DNA of 64,000 nt from Tunturibacter psychrotolerans (GTDB taxonomy: Bacteria; Acidobacteriota; Terriglobia; Terriglobales; Acidobacteriaceae), in assembly GCF_040359615.1 (NCBI RefSeq), contig NZ_CP132942.1, positions 3,162,001-3,226,000 on the forward strand, given 5' to 3'. Shown here one piece after another: positions 19,599-28,196 of the stretch. The first letter of the stretch is position 1. Each line of letters opens with the position of its first letter. The notes under the pieces are model-generated. The model searched no databases, was not told the origin of the DNA, and was given only the letters and a program-made list of their open reading frames with translations. The translations under genes were made by a program, and so were the position numbers.

Positions 19599-20918
19599 TT
19601 AGCGTTGGCAGAGATCGTCGAGATGAGTGAAGAACTCGGGAAAACTGATGGCGGCGGATTCGGCGCCGTGGATCTCGGTGTCGCCGGTGGCGCGAAGAGC
19701 TGCGATGGAGAAGGCCATGGCGATGCGATGGTCGGTGCCCGAGTCGATCTGCGCTCCGTGAAGTTTTTGATTGCCCGGGATGACTAGGCCGTCTTCGTGT
19801 TCGGTGAGTTCGGCTCCCATGGCGCGGAGGTTTTTGGCGACCAGTGCGATGCGGTCGGACTCTTTGACGCGGAGTTCGCGGGCGTCGCGGATGGTGATGC
19901 CGTCGCTGGTGTAGGGAGCGATGGCGGCTAGGACCGGCAACTCGTCGATGATCTGCGCGGCGAGGGCTCCGCCGATGTGCATGCCGCGTAGGCCGTTGGG
20001 GGAGACCTTGACCTGAACGGTGCCGACAAGTTCGCCGTGGTGTTCTTCGACGTTGAGAACTTTGATTTTGCCACCGAGCGCGGTGATGACGTCGAGAAGG
20101 GCGGCGCGGGTGGGGTTCATGCCTACGCCGTCAAGGATGAGGTTGGAGTCGGGGAAGAGTAGTGCGGCGCAGAGGAAGAAGGCTGCGGAGGAGATGTCGC
20201 CTGGGATGGTGGCGTCGATTGCTTTGAGGGTTTGGCCGCCCGGGATGCTGAGTTTTGTGACGTCACCTGAGGCGGCGGTTGTGCGGTTGAGTGTGGCGCC
20301 GAAGGCTCTAAGGGCTTGTTCGGAGTGGTCGCGGGTGCGAATGGCTTCGGTCAGGCTGGTGGTGCCGTTGGCCTGGAGGCCGGCGAAGAGGACGGCGGTT
20401 TTGACTTGAGCGCTGGGGATTGGGGTGTCGAAGTCGATCGCTCGGAGCGGCGTCCCTTGAATGGTGATTGGGGCGTGGCCTTCGACCAGGTCAATCTTTG
20501 CGCCCATCAGGCTGAGCGGTTTGCGAATGCGCTCCATGGGGCGGAGGGTGAGGGAGTGGTCGCCGATGAGAGTGAAGGTATGAGGATGAGGGGCGATGAG
20601 GCCGGCGAGCATGCGCATGGTGGAGCCGGAGTTGCCACAGTCGAGGGGCGCAGAGGATTGCTGAAATTGGCCGGCGGTGCCAGTGATCTCGATGGTCTTG
20701 TCTGCTTTGTGGACGACGGTTGCGCCGAGGGCTTCCATGCAGGCGAGAGAGGAGTGGGGGTCGGCGCCGGTTGAGAAGTTGGAGAGGCGGGTAGTGCCCT
20801 CGGCGAGGCCAGCCAGCATCGCGTAACGGTGCGAGATGGATTTGTCGCCGGGGAGAACGAGCGAGCCTTGCAGAGTTCGGGCGGGACGGATTGTCCGCGT
20901 GCTTGATATGGAGGACAT
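19599..20918 (-). CDS. aroA: 3-phosphoshikimate 1-carboxyvinyltransferase (EPSP synthase)
   Basis: Sixth step of the shikimate pathway: PEP plus shikimate-3-phosphate gives EPSP. The 439 residues form two inside-out domains. Signature runs are LPGDKSISHRYAML near residue 23, DCGNSGSTMRMLAG, SAQVKTAVLFAGL and LRVKESDRI near residue 350. The RPMERIRKPL segment resembles the class II (PEP-analogue-tolerant) branch, but the class is uncertain by eye. It stands alone; no other aro genes are in the window. Confidence 0.95.
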   Translation of the reverse strand: MSSISSTRTIRPARTLQGSLVLPGDKSISHRYAMLAGLAEGTTRLSNFSTGADPHSSLACMEALGATVVHKADKTIEITGTAGQFQQSSAPLDCGNSGSTMRMLAGLIAPHPHTFTLIGDHSLTLRPMERIRKPLSLMGAKIDLVEGHAPITIQGTPLRAIDFDTPIPSAQVKTAVLFAGLQANGTTSLTEAIRTRDHSEQALRAFGATLNRTTAASGDVTKLSIPGGQTLKAIDATIPGDISSAAFFLCAALLFPDSNLILDGVGMNPTRAALLDVITALGGKIKVLNVEEHHGELVGTVQVKVSPNGLRGMHIGGALAAQIIDELPVLAAIAPYTSDGITIRDARELRVKESDRIALVAKNLRAMGAELTEHEDGLVIPGNQKLHGAQIDSGTDHRIAMAFSIAALRATGDTEIHGAESAAISFPEFFTHLDDLCQR

Positions 20919-21010
20919 TGCTTCCAGCTTAAATGTTTTTAAGCGTTGTGGGCGATGCGGCTAAAACGAATGTGGCGAGAACCTTTGTCCTGAGTGCCTA
21001 TACTTGAGTG

Positions 21011-21250
21011 ATGAAGGTTCCTCTGGGGGACGAGATCGGGTTTCTCTGGAATGCGACGCGCGGGAACAGGTTGCGTCCGTGGCGTAGCCCTTATTTGCGA
21101 TGGAGACTCGAGACTTATTCCGGTCAACGTGCCGAAACTGTGCAGGCGCGCGACTTCTGGAATTTGTTTTGGAGAGAGAAGAGGCAACTGGTTCGGTTTC
21201 TTCGATGGGCGCGGGAGATCAAAAGCTACTCTGGGTCCGGAGATAAATAG
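21011..21250 (+). CDS. Small conserved hypothetical protein
   Basis: A basic, Trp/Arg-rich protein of 79 residues with the run PWRSPYLRWRLETYSG. I recall similar small proteins repeatedly in Acidobacteriaceae genomes; no function is known to me. No signal peptide or TM segment is visible. The Arg/Trp-rich surface could suit nucleic-acid or membrane binding, but that is guesswork. ATG is preferred over a GTG one codon earlier. It is divergent from aroA. Confidence 0.7.
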   Translation: MKVPLGDEIGFLWNATRGNRLRPWRSPYLRWRLETYSGQRAETVQARDFWNLFWREKRQLVRFLRWAREIKSYSGSGDK

Positions 21251-21363
21251 AGACTGGGCATAGGTTGGTTTGCGTGCATGTCTTCAACGCTCGACGAGCG
21301 ATTTTACTTTTATTTGACACCTGGCTACAGGAAAGTCCTTCGATGTCTGGATATGATTGAGCT

Positions 21364-22053
21364 ATGAGTGAGTGGATCAAGCTGAAGGCAAACGACGGTC
21401 ATGAGCTAAGTGCGTATGTTGCACGGCCTCATGGCGAAGCAATTGGTGTGTTGGTTCTGGTGCAGGAGATCTTTGGCGTCAATGCCCATATCCGCAGCGT
21501 GGCGGATGGATATGCCAAAGACGGATTTTTGGTGGTCGCTCCCGCGATCTTCGACCGGTTCGAACCTGGCGTGCAGCTAGCGTACCAGCCGGACGATATG
21601 AAGAGGGCGTACACGTTCTACGGCATGCTGAAGCCCGAGACTACGCTGTTGGATGTTGCTGCAGCGTATGAGTGGGCGAGTAAGGCTGGGAAGAAGATCG
21701 GCGTGATCGGCTACTGCTACGGCGGTTTGACGAGCTGGCTGGTTGCGACCCGCGGGGAAAAATACAAGATGCACCCTTCCTGCTGCATTGGCTACTATGC
21801 GGGCGGGATCGGGTCGGTGGCGAAGGAGAATCCGAGCTGCCCGGTTATGTTGCACTTTGGGGCGAATGATAGCCATATCGGACAGGACCAGGTTGAAGCG
21901 GTTCGGTCCGCCCATCCAGAGGTGGAAATCTTCGTCTATGAAGGGGCGGGACATGCCTTCAACCGCGATATAGACCCAAACAGCTTCCATACTGCTTCGG
22001 CGAAGCTGGCGCGGGAGCGTTCGCTGGGGTTTTTGAAGAAGCATCTCGCCTAA
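21364..22053 (+). CDS. Dienelactone hydrolase family protein
   Basis: Alpha/beta-hydrolase of 229 residues. The catalytic triad is readable: nucleophile C118 in GYCYGG, D169 in GANDSHI and H197 in GAGHAFN. The oxyanion region includes VLVQEIFGVN. Length and motifs match carboxymethylenebutenolidase-type hydrolases of chlorocatechol breakdown, but no degradation genes are nearby, so the physiological substrate is open. A second family member lies at 29187-29972. Confidence 0.92.
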   Translation: MSEWIKLKANDGHELSAYVARPHGEAIGVLVLVQEIFGVNAHIRSVADGYAKDGFLVVAPAIFDRFEPGVQLAYQPDDMKRAYTFYGMLKPETTLLDVAAAYEWASKAGKKIGVIGYCYGGLTSWLVATRGEKYKMHPSCCIGYYAGGIGSVAKENPSCPVMLHFGANDSHIGQDQVEAVRSAHPEVEIFVYEGAGHAFNRDIDPNSFHTASAKLARERSLGFLKKHLA

Positions 22054-22072
22054 AAAATGTCCTAAATCCTTA

Positions 22073-22115
22073 GCGCCGCTGGCCTCCCGCGATTGCCGGG
22101 TTTGGCCAGCGGTGC
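22073..22115 (+). promoter_or_regulatory. Hairpin in the rpsO leader / 3' of the hydrolase gene
   Basis: A stem of 12 bp (22073-22084 with 22104-22115, one G-U) encloses a smaller CCCG/CGGG pairing. No U-tract follows, which argues against a simple terminator and leaves an S15-binding autoregulatory leader as a possibility. Confidence 0.4.
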
Positions 22116-22172
22116 TATCCTTATTGAGACACTAAGAGTGAACTAGAAAGAACATTAGGAGTAGAAACAGCT

Positions 22173-22439
22173 GTGTTGGCATCCGCTAAAAAGACAGACA
22201 TTATTGAGAAGTTCCGCACGCACGACTCAGATACCGGGAGTCCAGAAGTTCAGATCGCTATTTTGAGCGAGCGTATTGGCGAGTTAACGGAACACTTCAA
22301 AGCACATAAGAAGGACCACGGATCGCGCCGCGGGCTTCTAATGCTCGTGAGCAAGCGTCGTCGTTTGCTTGATTATTTGAAGAAGTGTGACGCAGACCGA
22401 TATCGCGAGGTCATCGGCAAACTCGGAATCCGCAAGTAA
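22173..22439 (+). CDS. rpsO: 30S ribosomal protein S15
   Basis: An 88-residue primary 16S rRNA-binding protein of the small-subunit platform. The family signature [22 protein letters not shown] and the [16 protein letters not shown] helix are present. The start is GTG, preceded by AGGAG about 12 bp upstream; a TTG follows directly as the next codon. It is followed by a structured spacer and pnp, the classical rpsO-pnp order. Confidence 0.96.
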   Translation: MLASAKKTDIIEKFRTHDSDTGSPEVQIAILSERIGELTEHFKAHKKDHGSRRGLLMLVSKRRRLLDYLKKCDADRYREVIGKLGIRK

Positions 22440-22737
22440 CCGCACCATCCCGGAGAAACCGTACAAACTATGGGAGTACACACGGCCTGTTCTCAGTCGG
22501 CTGCTAACTTCGTGCAAGGTCCGAAGACCTTGTCGTCGAGGTTGCTGACAGTGGGAGCCCGAGGCGTGGTCTCCTTGGTTTCTAGCTCCGGCGAAGGCCG
22601 GTTCATCGAGAAGACATTCCAGCGCAGCTCGCTGGCGGCTCAATAACCGCCAGCGCCGAGCTGCGCTTTTTCGCGCCCAATCAACGGATGACGCGATTCA
22701 AGCTTAAAACGACAGAAGACGAGAGAAGAGAGGCAAC
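22440..22737 (+). other. Structured rpsO-pnp spacer, possible regulatory RNA
   Basis: No gene is visible. The spacer holds a perfect 7-bp stem with a CGAA tetraloop at 22515-22532, flanked by further complementary segments (22493-22511 with 22533-22550) that would make a branched fold. A strong terminator follows at 22622-22671. It could be the pnp leader or a separate small RNA. Confidence 0.45.
22622..22671 (+). terminator. Intrinsic terminator between rpsO and pnp
   Basis: A 17-bp GC-rich stem (22622-22638 with 22647-22666, a 3-base bulge on the right arm) followed by five T. It implies that pnp needs its own promoter downstream, or regulated read-through. Confidence 0.85.
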
Positions 22738-25158
22738 ATGAAACAAGATGTGATAGTTGAGCTTGCCGGCGGCAAGCAAATTAAATTCGAGACCGGACGC
22801 ATGGCGAAGCAGGCCCCCGGTGCGGCACTCACCTCAAGCGGCGACAACGTAGTTTTGGCTACGGCAACTTCTTCGCCTGATCCGAAAGAAGGGATCGATT
22901 TTTTCCCTCTTACCGTCGAATATCGTGAGTTTACTTATGCTGGTGGCCGTATTCCCGGTGGATTCATCAAGCGTGAAGGACGTCCGAGTGAGAAGGAGAT
23001 TCTTACAAGTCGTCAGATCGACCGTCCTATTCGCCCGCTGTTTCCGGAGGCGTTTCGGAATGAGACCCAGGTCGTTGCGTTTGTCTACTCTGCGGACAAG
23101 GAAAATGATCCGGATGTGCTCGGAATCAATGGTGCCAGTTGCGCTTTGGCTTTGAGCGATATTCCTTTTCATGGACCAGTTGGTGCCGTTCGAATTGGGT
23201 TGATTGACGATCAGTTTGTCGTGAACCCTACTTATGCTGAGCGGGCGCAGAGCAAGTTGAACATCATGGTCGTAGGGACGAAAGACGGCATCGTAATGAT
23301 CGAGTCTGGCGCGAAGGAAGTTGCGGAGAACCGTGTGGTTGACGCAATTGAGTTTGCTCACGAGCAGATCAAGAAAATTTGCTCGGCAATTGACGATCTG
23401 GTTGCTCGCGCGGGTAAAGCGAAGCGTGCCGTCAATGCTGTTGAGATCGATCATGAGTATCTGAATGAACTGAATGCAAAGATCGGTTCGCAGTTGAAAG
23501 ATGCTCTCGACACCGAGAAGCACCCGAAGTTTGAAAGCTATGCGCTGGTGAAGTCCATCAAGGATGAACTGAAGAAGGGTTTGCCTGAGGACGAGGGAGC
23601 AGCAGCGAAGAAGCTCAGCAAATACTATGAGCTTTTACGCGAGAAAATCTTCCGCGATCAGGTTTTGAACGACCGGATCCGTCCAGATCATCGTGCTTTC
23701 GACAAGATTCGCGACCTGAGCATCGAGGTTGGCGTGCTTCCGCGTGTTCACGGTTCGGCTCTGTTCACGCGTGGTGAGACCCAGGCGCTGGTGAGTGCAA
23801 CTCTGGGCACAACGGATGATGCTCAGCGGCTTGAGAGTTATGAGGGAGAGCAAAAGCGGCGCTTTATGCTGCACTACAATTTCCCGCCGTTCTCGGTTGG
23901 TGAGGTTGGACGTATGTCGGGCGTGGGGCGGCGAGAGATCGGTCACGGCGCACTCGCTTTTCGGGCGATCGAAGCTGTGCTGCCTGCTGAAGATGAGTCG
24001 CCGTACACTTTGCGGGTGGTCTCGGACATTCTCGAATCGAACGGATCGTCGTCGATGGCAACAGTGTGTGGTGCTTCGCTTGCTTTGATGCAGGCTGGCA
24101 TTGCCATCAAGGGATCGGTCGCAGGTGTTGCGATGGGTCTGGTGAAAGAGGGCGATAACTATGCCATCTTGACTGATATCGCAGGCGCTGAGGACCACTA
24201 CGGCGATATGGACTTCAAGGTTGCAGGTACGCGTAACGGAATCACAGCGCTGCAGATGGATATCAAGATCATGGGTATCACTCCGCAGATCATGCGAGAG
24301 GCTCTGGAGCAGGCGCGCAAGGGTCGGCTCTTCCTGCTTGATACGATGGACGGCGTGATCTCGGGTGCAAACCAGGAGAAGTCGCAGTTCGCTCCGCGCA
24401 TTCATACGCTGCAGATTCCTACGGATAAGATCCGCGATCTGATCGGACCAGGAGGCAAAGTCATTCGCGGAATCATCGATGCTACCGGTGTGAAGATTGA
24501 CGTCGACGATTCAGGGCGCGTCAATGTTGCTTCGAGCGATGCTGATGGTCTTGCTCGCGCGATACAGATGATCAGCGATTTGACTGCTGTTCCTGAGATT
24601 GGGAAGACCTATCTTGGCAAAGTCGTTCGGCTTGCTGAGTTCGGTGCGTTTGTCGAAATCTTCCCCGGAACTGATGGACTTCTGCATGTTTCAGAGATTG
24701 CAGAACATCGTGTGAAGGAAGTGAAGGACGAACTTCGCGAGGGTGATCAGATTCTGGTGAAGGTTCTTGCGATTGAAGGTAATCGCATCAAGCTTTCGAG
24801 AAAAGCTGTTTTGCGTGAACAACGCGCTAAACTCGGTCTTCCGGAGCCAGGTCAGGTTGGTACGGATGGGGGCGCCGTTGCGGCTGGTGCAGCTGGCGGC
24901 CAGGCTCGCCAGGATGCTGTTGCTGGTGATGTTGCCGGAGGCGATGATGACGCTGAGGACTTCGAGGATGATGGTGACGAGGCTGCAGACGAGCCTAACT
25001 TCAACCGTGCGGAGGGCGCTGTTCCTGTCCAGGCGGGCGGAGCTCCAGGGTCGAATGGACCTGGTGGGCAGAGGCGGCCGGGTGGCGGAAGGCGTCGTCG
25101 CGGTGGTCGTCGGCCGGGTTCGGGTTCCGGTGCGCCTTCGGGCGGCGGCAATCGGTAA
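22738..25158 (+). CDS. pnp: Polyribonucleotide nucleotidyltransferase (PNPase)
   Basis: Phosphorolytic 3'-5' exoribonuclease, usually a trimer and a degradosome part. Two RNase PH domains are visible (RIPGGFIKREGRPSEKE near residue 75; LPRVHGSALFTRGETQAL near 335), then KH (IRDLIGPGGKVIRGI near 565) and S1 (GKTYLGKVVRLAEFGAFVE near 620). The tail beyond about residue 700 is unusually long: an acidic Asp/Glu patch followed by a Gly/Arg-rich run, suggesting an RNA- or partner-binding extension. A good AGAGG site precedes ATG. The 806-residue length exceeds the usual 700-730 because of this tail. Confidence 0.97.
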   Translation: MKQDVIVELAGGKQIKFETGRMAKQAPGAALTSSGDNVVLATATSSPDPKEGIDFFPLTVEYREFTYAGGRIPGGFIKREGRPSEKEILTSRQIDRPIRPLFPEAFRNETQVVAFVYSADKENDPDVLGINGASCALALSDIPFHGPVGAVRIGLIDDQFVVNPTYAERAQSKLNIMVVGTKDGIVMIESGAKEVAENRVVDAIEFAHEQIKKICSAIDDLVARAGKAKRAVNAVEIDHEYLNELNAKIGSQLKDALDTEKHPKFESYALVKSIKDELKKGLPEDEGAAAKKLSKYYELLREKIFRDQVLNDRIRPDHRAFDKIRDLSIEVGVLPRVHGSALFTRGETQALVSATLGTTDDAQRLESYEGEQKRRFMLHYNFPPFSVGEVGRMSGVGRREIGHGALAFRAIEAVLPAEDESPYTLRVVSDILESNGSSSMATVCGASLALMQAGIAIKGSVAGVAMGLVKEGDNYAILTDIAGAEDHYGDMDFKVAGTRNGITALQMDIKIMGITPQIMREALEQARKGRLFLLDTMDGVISGANQEKSQFAPRIHTLQIPTDKIRDLIGPGGKVIRGIIDATGVKIDVDDSGRVNVASSDADGLARAIQMISDLTAVPEIGKTYLGKVVRLAEFGAFVEIFPGTDGLLHVSEIAEHRVKEVKDELREGDQILVKVLAIEGNRIKLSRKAVLREQRAKLGLPEPGQVGTDGGAVAAGAAGGQARQDAVAGDVAGGDDDAEDFEDDGDEAADEPNFNRAEGAVPVQAGGAPGSNGPGGQRRPGGGRRRRGGRRPGSGSGAPSGGGNR

Positions 25159-25172
25159 GGTACTTGATGTCC

Positions 25173-25203
25173 AGAAAGACCGCGCACTTTGCGCGGTCTT
25201 TCT
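25173..25203 (+). terminator. pnp terminator
   Basis: A perfect 14-bp stem (AGAAAGACCGCGCA and its complement, 3-base loop) ending in TCTTTCT, immediately after the pnp stop. Confidence 0.88.
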
Positions 25204-25219
25204 GTCTCTGGGGTGAGTC

Positions 25220-26095
25220 GTGATGATGAGACGCGCGGTGTGGATTGCGTTTGCGGCGGTTTGTGTCTTGTCGGCTACGTCGTGGATTGTTCCGCGCTCG
25301 GAGGGATTGCCTGCGTTGGAGTTGCAGGGGATTCGTTATGGGGTGATTGGGGTGTTTGCTTTTTTGGAGGCTCGGGGGCGGGTGCGACTTGGGAGTGTGG
25401 GGCTGCGGGTGGCGGCGGCCGGGGTGGGGTTCTTTGGGGTGCCGATGGCGGTTGGGGAGTGGGCGCGGTTTGGTGTGCCTGAGATCAGCAGATCGGCTCT
25501 GTTTGCGATGGTTCCTGTGGTGGTGGTGATGGTGGTTGCTGCTGGAGATGAGGAGCGTGGGGTTCGGCGGTTCCTGGTTCCGGCTTTGGTGGGACTTGGT
25601 GGGTTACTGCTGTTGCTGCCGCTTCAGTTCTCGGGGTCGGTTCGCGGACGCTTGATGCAGGCTGCGGTGTGTCTAGCGGTGGTTGTGGTTGGGTTGTCGA
25701 GCGTGTGGCTTTATCGGCTGCTGCGTGGATGGACTCTTGCGGAGGCGTTGGCGGTTGTGTGTTTGAGTAATGCCGTGTTTCTGCTGGTTTGCAGCGCGGT
25801 TCGGAGCGAGTTGGTTTGGCAGTGGAGCGAGTTGGCTTCGGTGGTGTCGCTTTCGTCGTTGGTGGATCTGGCTGAGGTGGTTTTGCTGGTGTGGCTGTTG
25901 CGGGAGATGATGCCTGTCCGCTTTGCCTCGCGATATCTGGTTATTCCGTTACTGACTTTATTCGAGGGTTATGGGCTGATGCGGCCTGAGCTCAAGGTGC
26001 GGGTCATCAGCGGAATGGTGCTACTTGCGGCCGGTGCAGGAATGCTTTTGTTTTTGAAGGCTAGTGAAGAAGAGACAGTGCTGTCTCTTCGGTGA
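25220..26095 (+). CDS. Multi-pass membrane protein, possibly DMT/EamA-like
   Basis: About 290 residues, very rich in Val/Leu/Gly, with roughly nine or ten hydrophobic segments. The run EISRSALFAMVPVVVVMV resembles the first-repeat end of EamA transporters, which often have ten TMs. No confident family motif is present, so transport is only a suggestion. Codon use is extremely GTG/GCG-rich, more than in pnp. It follows the pnp terminator by 16 bp and precedes a small hypothetical gene. Confidence 0.65.
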   Translation: MMMRRAVWIAFAAVCVLSATSWIVPRSEGLPALELQGIRYGVIGVFAFLEARGRVRLGSVGLRVAAAGVGFFGVPMAVGEWARFGVPEISRSALFAMVPVVVVMVVAAGDEERGVRRFLVPALVGLGGLLLLLPLQFSGSVRGRLMQAAVCLAVVVVGLSSVWLYRLLRGWTLAEALAVVCLSNAVFLLVCSAVRSELVWQWSELASVVSLSSLVDLAEVVLLVWLLREMMPVRFASRYLVIPLLTLFEGYGLMRPELKVRVISGMVLLAAGAGMLLFLKASEEETVLSLR

Positions 26096-26134
26096 TACTT
26101 TTCTGCGACGATTTTGCAGGGTACACTGCGGTTA

Positions 26135-26545
26135 ATGGCTGCTTCCATGTACATTGTGGTCGAGGGCGAGGACCCTGGATTCGATATTTTTGTGAATGGA
26201 CGCTTCCTGGCGCGGCATGAAGATGCGCTGGAGCGTCTGGCTCTGAGGCTCGGGGTGCGTCCGCTGATTGAATTTTTCTCGGCAGATGAAAACTCCATGT
26301 CGCTTCTCATTGAAGAGGGTGCGGGGAACCAGGAGCTGATGCGCCGGCTGCCTCCGCCACAGTGGTACTCGCCAGCAGAGGGGCTGAAGACGGTGCGCTC
26401 GCTTCTGAGGACGCTGGAGGCCGATCCGCAGCAACTGGGGAGCGAGGGGGAGCAGGTGCTCTCGGAGTTGCTGGAGTATGCGTGCGTACTCGAGAAAACG
26501 CTCGACCGGAAGATGCGCTGGCATCTGGCGGTGAGTTGGCGGTAG
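26135..26545 (+). CDS. Conserved hypothetical protein (Acidobacteria-type)
   Basis: A soluble acidic protein of 136 residues starting MAASMYIVVEGEDPGFDIFV, with no signal peptide or TM helix. The second half is Glu/Leu-rich and helical, with a short Pro-rich linker (RRLPPPQWYSPAEG). I do not recognise a domain. The chosen ATG gives the most compact N-terminus. It lies 40 bp after the membrane-protein gene; a shared transcript is possible. Confidence 0.65.
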   Translation: MAASMYIVVEGEDPGFDIFVNGRFLARHEDALERLALRLGVRPLIEFFSADENSMSLLIEEGAGNQELMRRLPPPQWYSPAEGLKTVRSLLRTLEADPQQLGSEGEQVLSELLEYACVLEKTLDRKMRWHLAVSWR

Positions 26546-26565
26546 TTTCGGGTGGGTCTCCTTTC

Positions 26566-26735
26566 GCTTGGGGGGCACCCCCCGGGGGGTGGTCCAGGTA
26601 AACTCCTTCGTTTCATGGACATACGATTTCAACAGGCTGCAAAATCGTCATTCCAAACGGGTTAGAAGCAAATCCGTCTTTCTAAAGAGGTTATGAGTTT
26701 AAAATCGAAAGCCCCGGTAGATACCGGGGCTTTCG
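26566..26735. repeat. GC-palindrome element and bidirectional terminator
   Basis: A G6-CA-C6-G6 run at about 26570-26588 is followed by an AT-rich segment with CGATTT...AAATCG arms, then a perfect 14-bp stem at 26706-26735 (CGAAAGCCCCGGTA). The last hairpin sits between convergent genes and can terminate both. The whole resembles dispersed noncoding elements I recall from Acidobacteria; that part is memory-based. Nothing else is seen in 26546-26892. Confidence 0.55.
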
Positions 26736-26892
26736 CTGTGTTCTGTATCAATTATAGCGGTTGAGTCATAACTCATACGCCACGCGAATGTGCTGGATTG
26801 ACGCGGGGTTTCGCGATTCAGGGGCTTGACAAGGTTCAGATCCCCATTCGGGGATGACAACAAGAAAGGCAACCGCAACTTCACGCCACCCT

Positions 26893-27618
26893 TTAGTGGA
26901 CCAACGAGAGGGGTCGAAGTCCCGGCAGAGTCTCAGGGACACAGCTGCCAACGAAGAGGAAGTTCAGGGTGTCGTGGCCATTGGCATGGAAGAGTTCGCG
27001 ATCGCTCTCTTTGAGCCAGAAGAGGATTGCATCGGCCATGTCGTGAGCTTGTCTTGCAACTGTGCCAAGGCTGCGTGCGATGGCTGGCTCGAAGGTATCT
27101 TCGCCGCTGGACTGATATTCGGACTCGTGCACGTTCGCGAAGACGAACTCGCACCGCCGCCATACCGCCTGACTCTGAAGAACTGTCTCGGCGTACCGGG
27201 CTTCCTGTTTGAAGAGGGCGACGATACACAAACGAACCAGAGAGTTCACAAGATCTCCGAGATTGCACAGTGCCGCGTGTCTGGGCATGCGGCTGCCTTC
27301 AAAGGACGAAGGCGTGTCTTGCGCGATCTGGACTGCTGCACGGGAGGTAGTGCGGAGAGCGCTGCTGAGACGCAGCGCGATGAGAACGAAGCGGCAGTCG
27401 GCAGAATCGGTTACTTTGCGTGCAGCGAGCTTGCGGCAGATATCTTTGATTCGCTGGTGATGCTGTTCGAGTTCTTGCTCGGTGCTGCCTACGGAGCGGC
27501 TGAACTCGGGAGATCCCAGCTGGTACCCTTTAATGGAGTAATCGAGAGCGCGTTGTGACAAGCGTGACATCTCAACAAGCTGGACCCGCAAGACGTTGAT
27601 GGGTTGATAGAGTTTCAT
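26893..27618 (-). CDS. PhoU-domain protein
   Basis: A 241-residue protein made of two PhoU-type three-helix repeats, with acidic helix ends. The second repeat is readable around FALFKQEARYAETVL-like text, and TVARQAHDMADAILFWL near residue 205 matches the family's end of repeat two. PhoU proteins modulate phosphate transport and signalling, but no pst or pho genes are in the window. The last 20 residues look unlike PhoU. The conserved metal-cluster residues are only partly obvious, so I call it PhoU-like, not PhoU. Confidence 0.75.
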   Translation of the reverse strand: MKLYQPINVLRVQLVEMSRLSQRALDYSIKGYQLGSPEFSRSVGSTEQELEQHHQRIKDICRKLAARKVTDSADCRFVLIALRLSSALRTTSRAAVQIAQDTPSSFEGSRMPRHAALCNLGDLVNSLVRLCIVALFKQEARYAETVLQSQAVWRRCEFVFANVHESEYQSSGEDTFEPAIARSLGTVARQAHDMADAILFWLKESDRELFHANGHDTLNFLFVGSCVPETLPGLRPLSLVH

Positions 27619-27792
27619 TTCTTCAATCCTTTGACTTAGTCACTTGACTCCTTGGCCCTGGGCAATGCTGCAGGACTTCAAAGCGATCGATGCCAATGCG
27701 GCAGTGATGCGAAACTCAAATACGAGTTACATAAAGAGATGTTTCGAGGTGGCGATGCTCTGCATTTAATGTTTCAGAGCCCCTGCGAACAC

Positions 27793-28065
27793 TTACGAAG
27801 CAGTTGTGGGATCGATCTTCTTGCTAATCTCTGTGATTGTGGAAGCAGGGAAGCCACTTAGCTCTGCGTGGCGATGAATGACGGCTTCATCTTTGGCGAG
27901 GTAGATACAGAACGTCTTGTCCGCTGCGACGAAGGATTCGACCCATTGAATATCCGGAGCGAGCTTGCGCAGCGCGTCGTTTGATTTGGCGGCGGCTTCC
28001 TTCAGTTGTTGCCGCTCGAGTGTTCCAACCTTCGGGATCTCGCGTTCGATAACGTAACGTTTCAT
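27793..28065 (-). CDS. DUF4242 domain protein
   Basis: A 90-residue single-domain protein with the family opening MKRYVIEREIPKVGTLE, then IQWVESFVAADKTFCIYLA and HAELSGFPASTITEI. DUF4242 members are described as nickel-binding-like or of unknown role. It is divergent from the GlxA-type regulator, with a 131-bp shared spacer. Regulation by that neighbour is possible but untested. Confidence 0.88.
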   Translation of the reverse strand: MKRYVIEREIPKVGTLERQQLKEAAAKSNDALRKLAPDIQWVESFVAADKTFCIYLAKDEAVIHRHAELSGFPASTITEISKKIDPTTAS

Positions 28066-28196
28066 ACTCTCCTCCGTGGGTCCTCAGCATTGAGTAGCTT
28101 TGGATGTTCTCAAGGTACGGGGGAATACGCCTTGCTACAAGGCGGCATATATGCCATTCTACGTAGGCGATTCGGCCATCGGAGAGGTGGTTGCAA

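Noticed and set aside
23635..24405. Long antisense frame in pnp
   Set aside because: Follows codon bias of pnp; no motif of its own.
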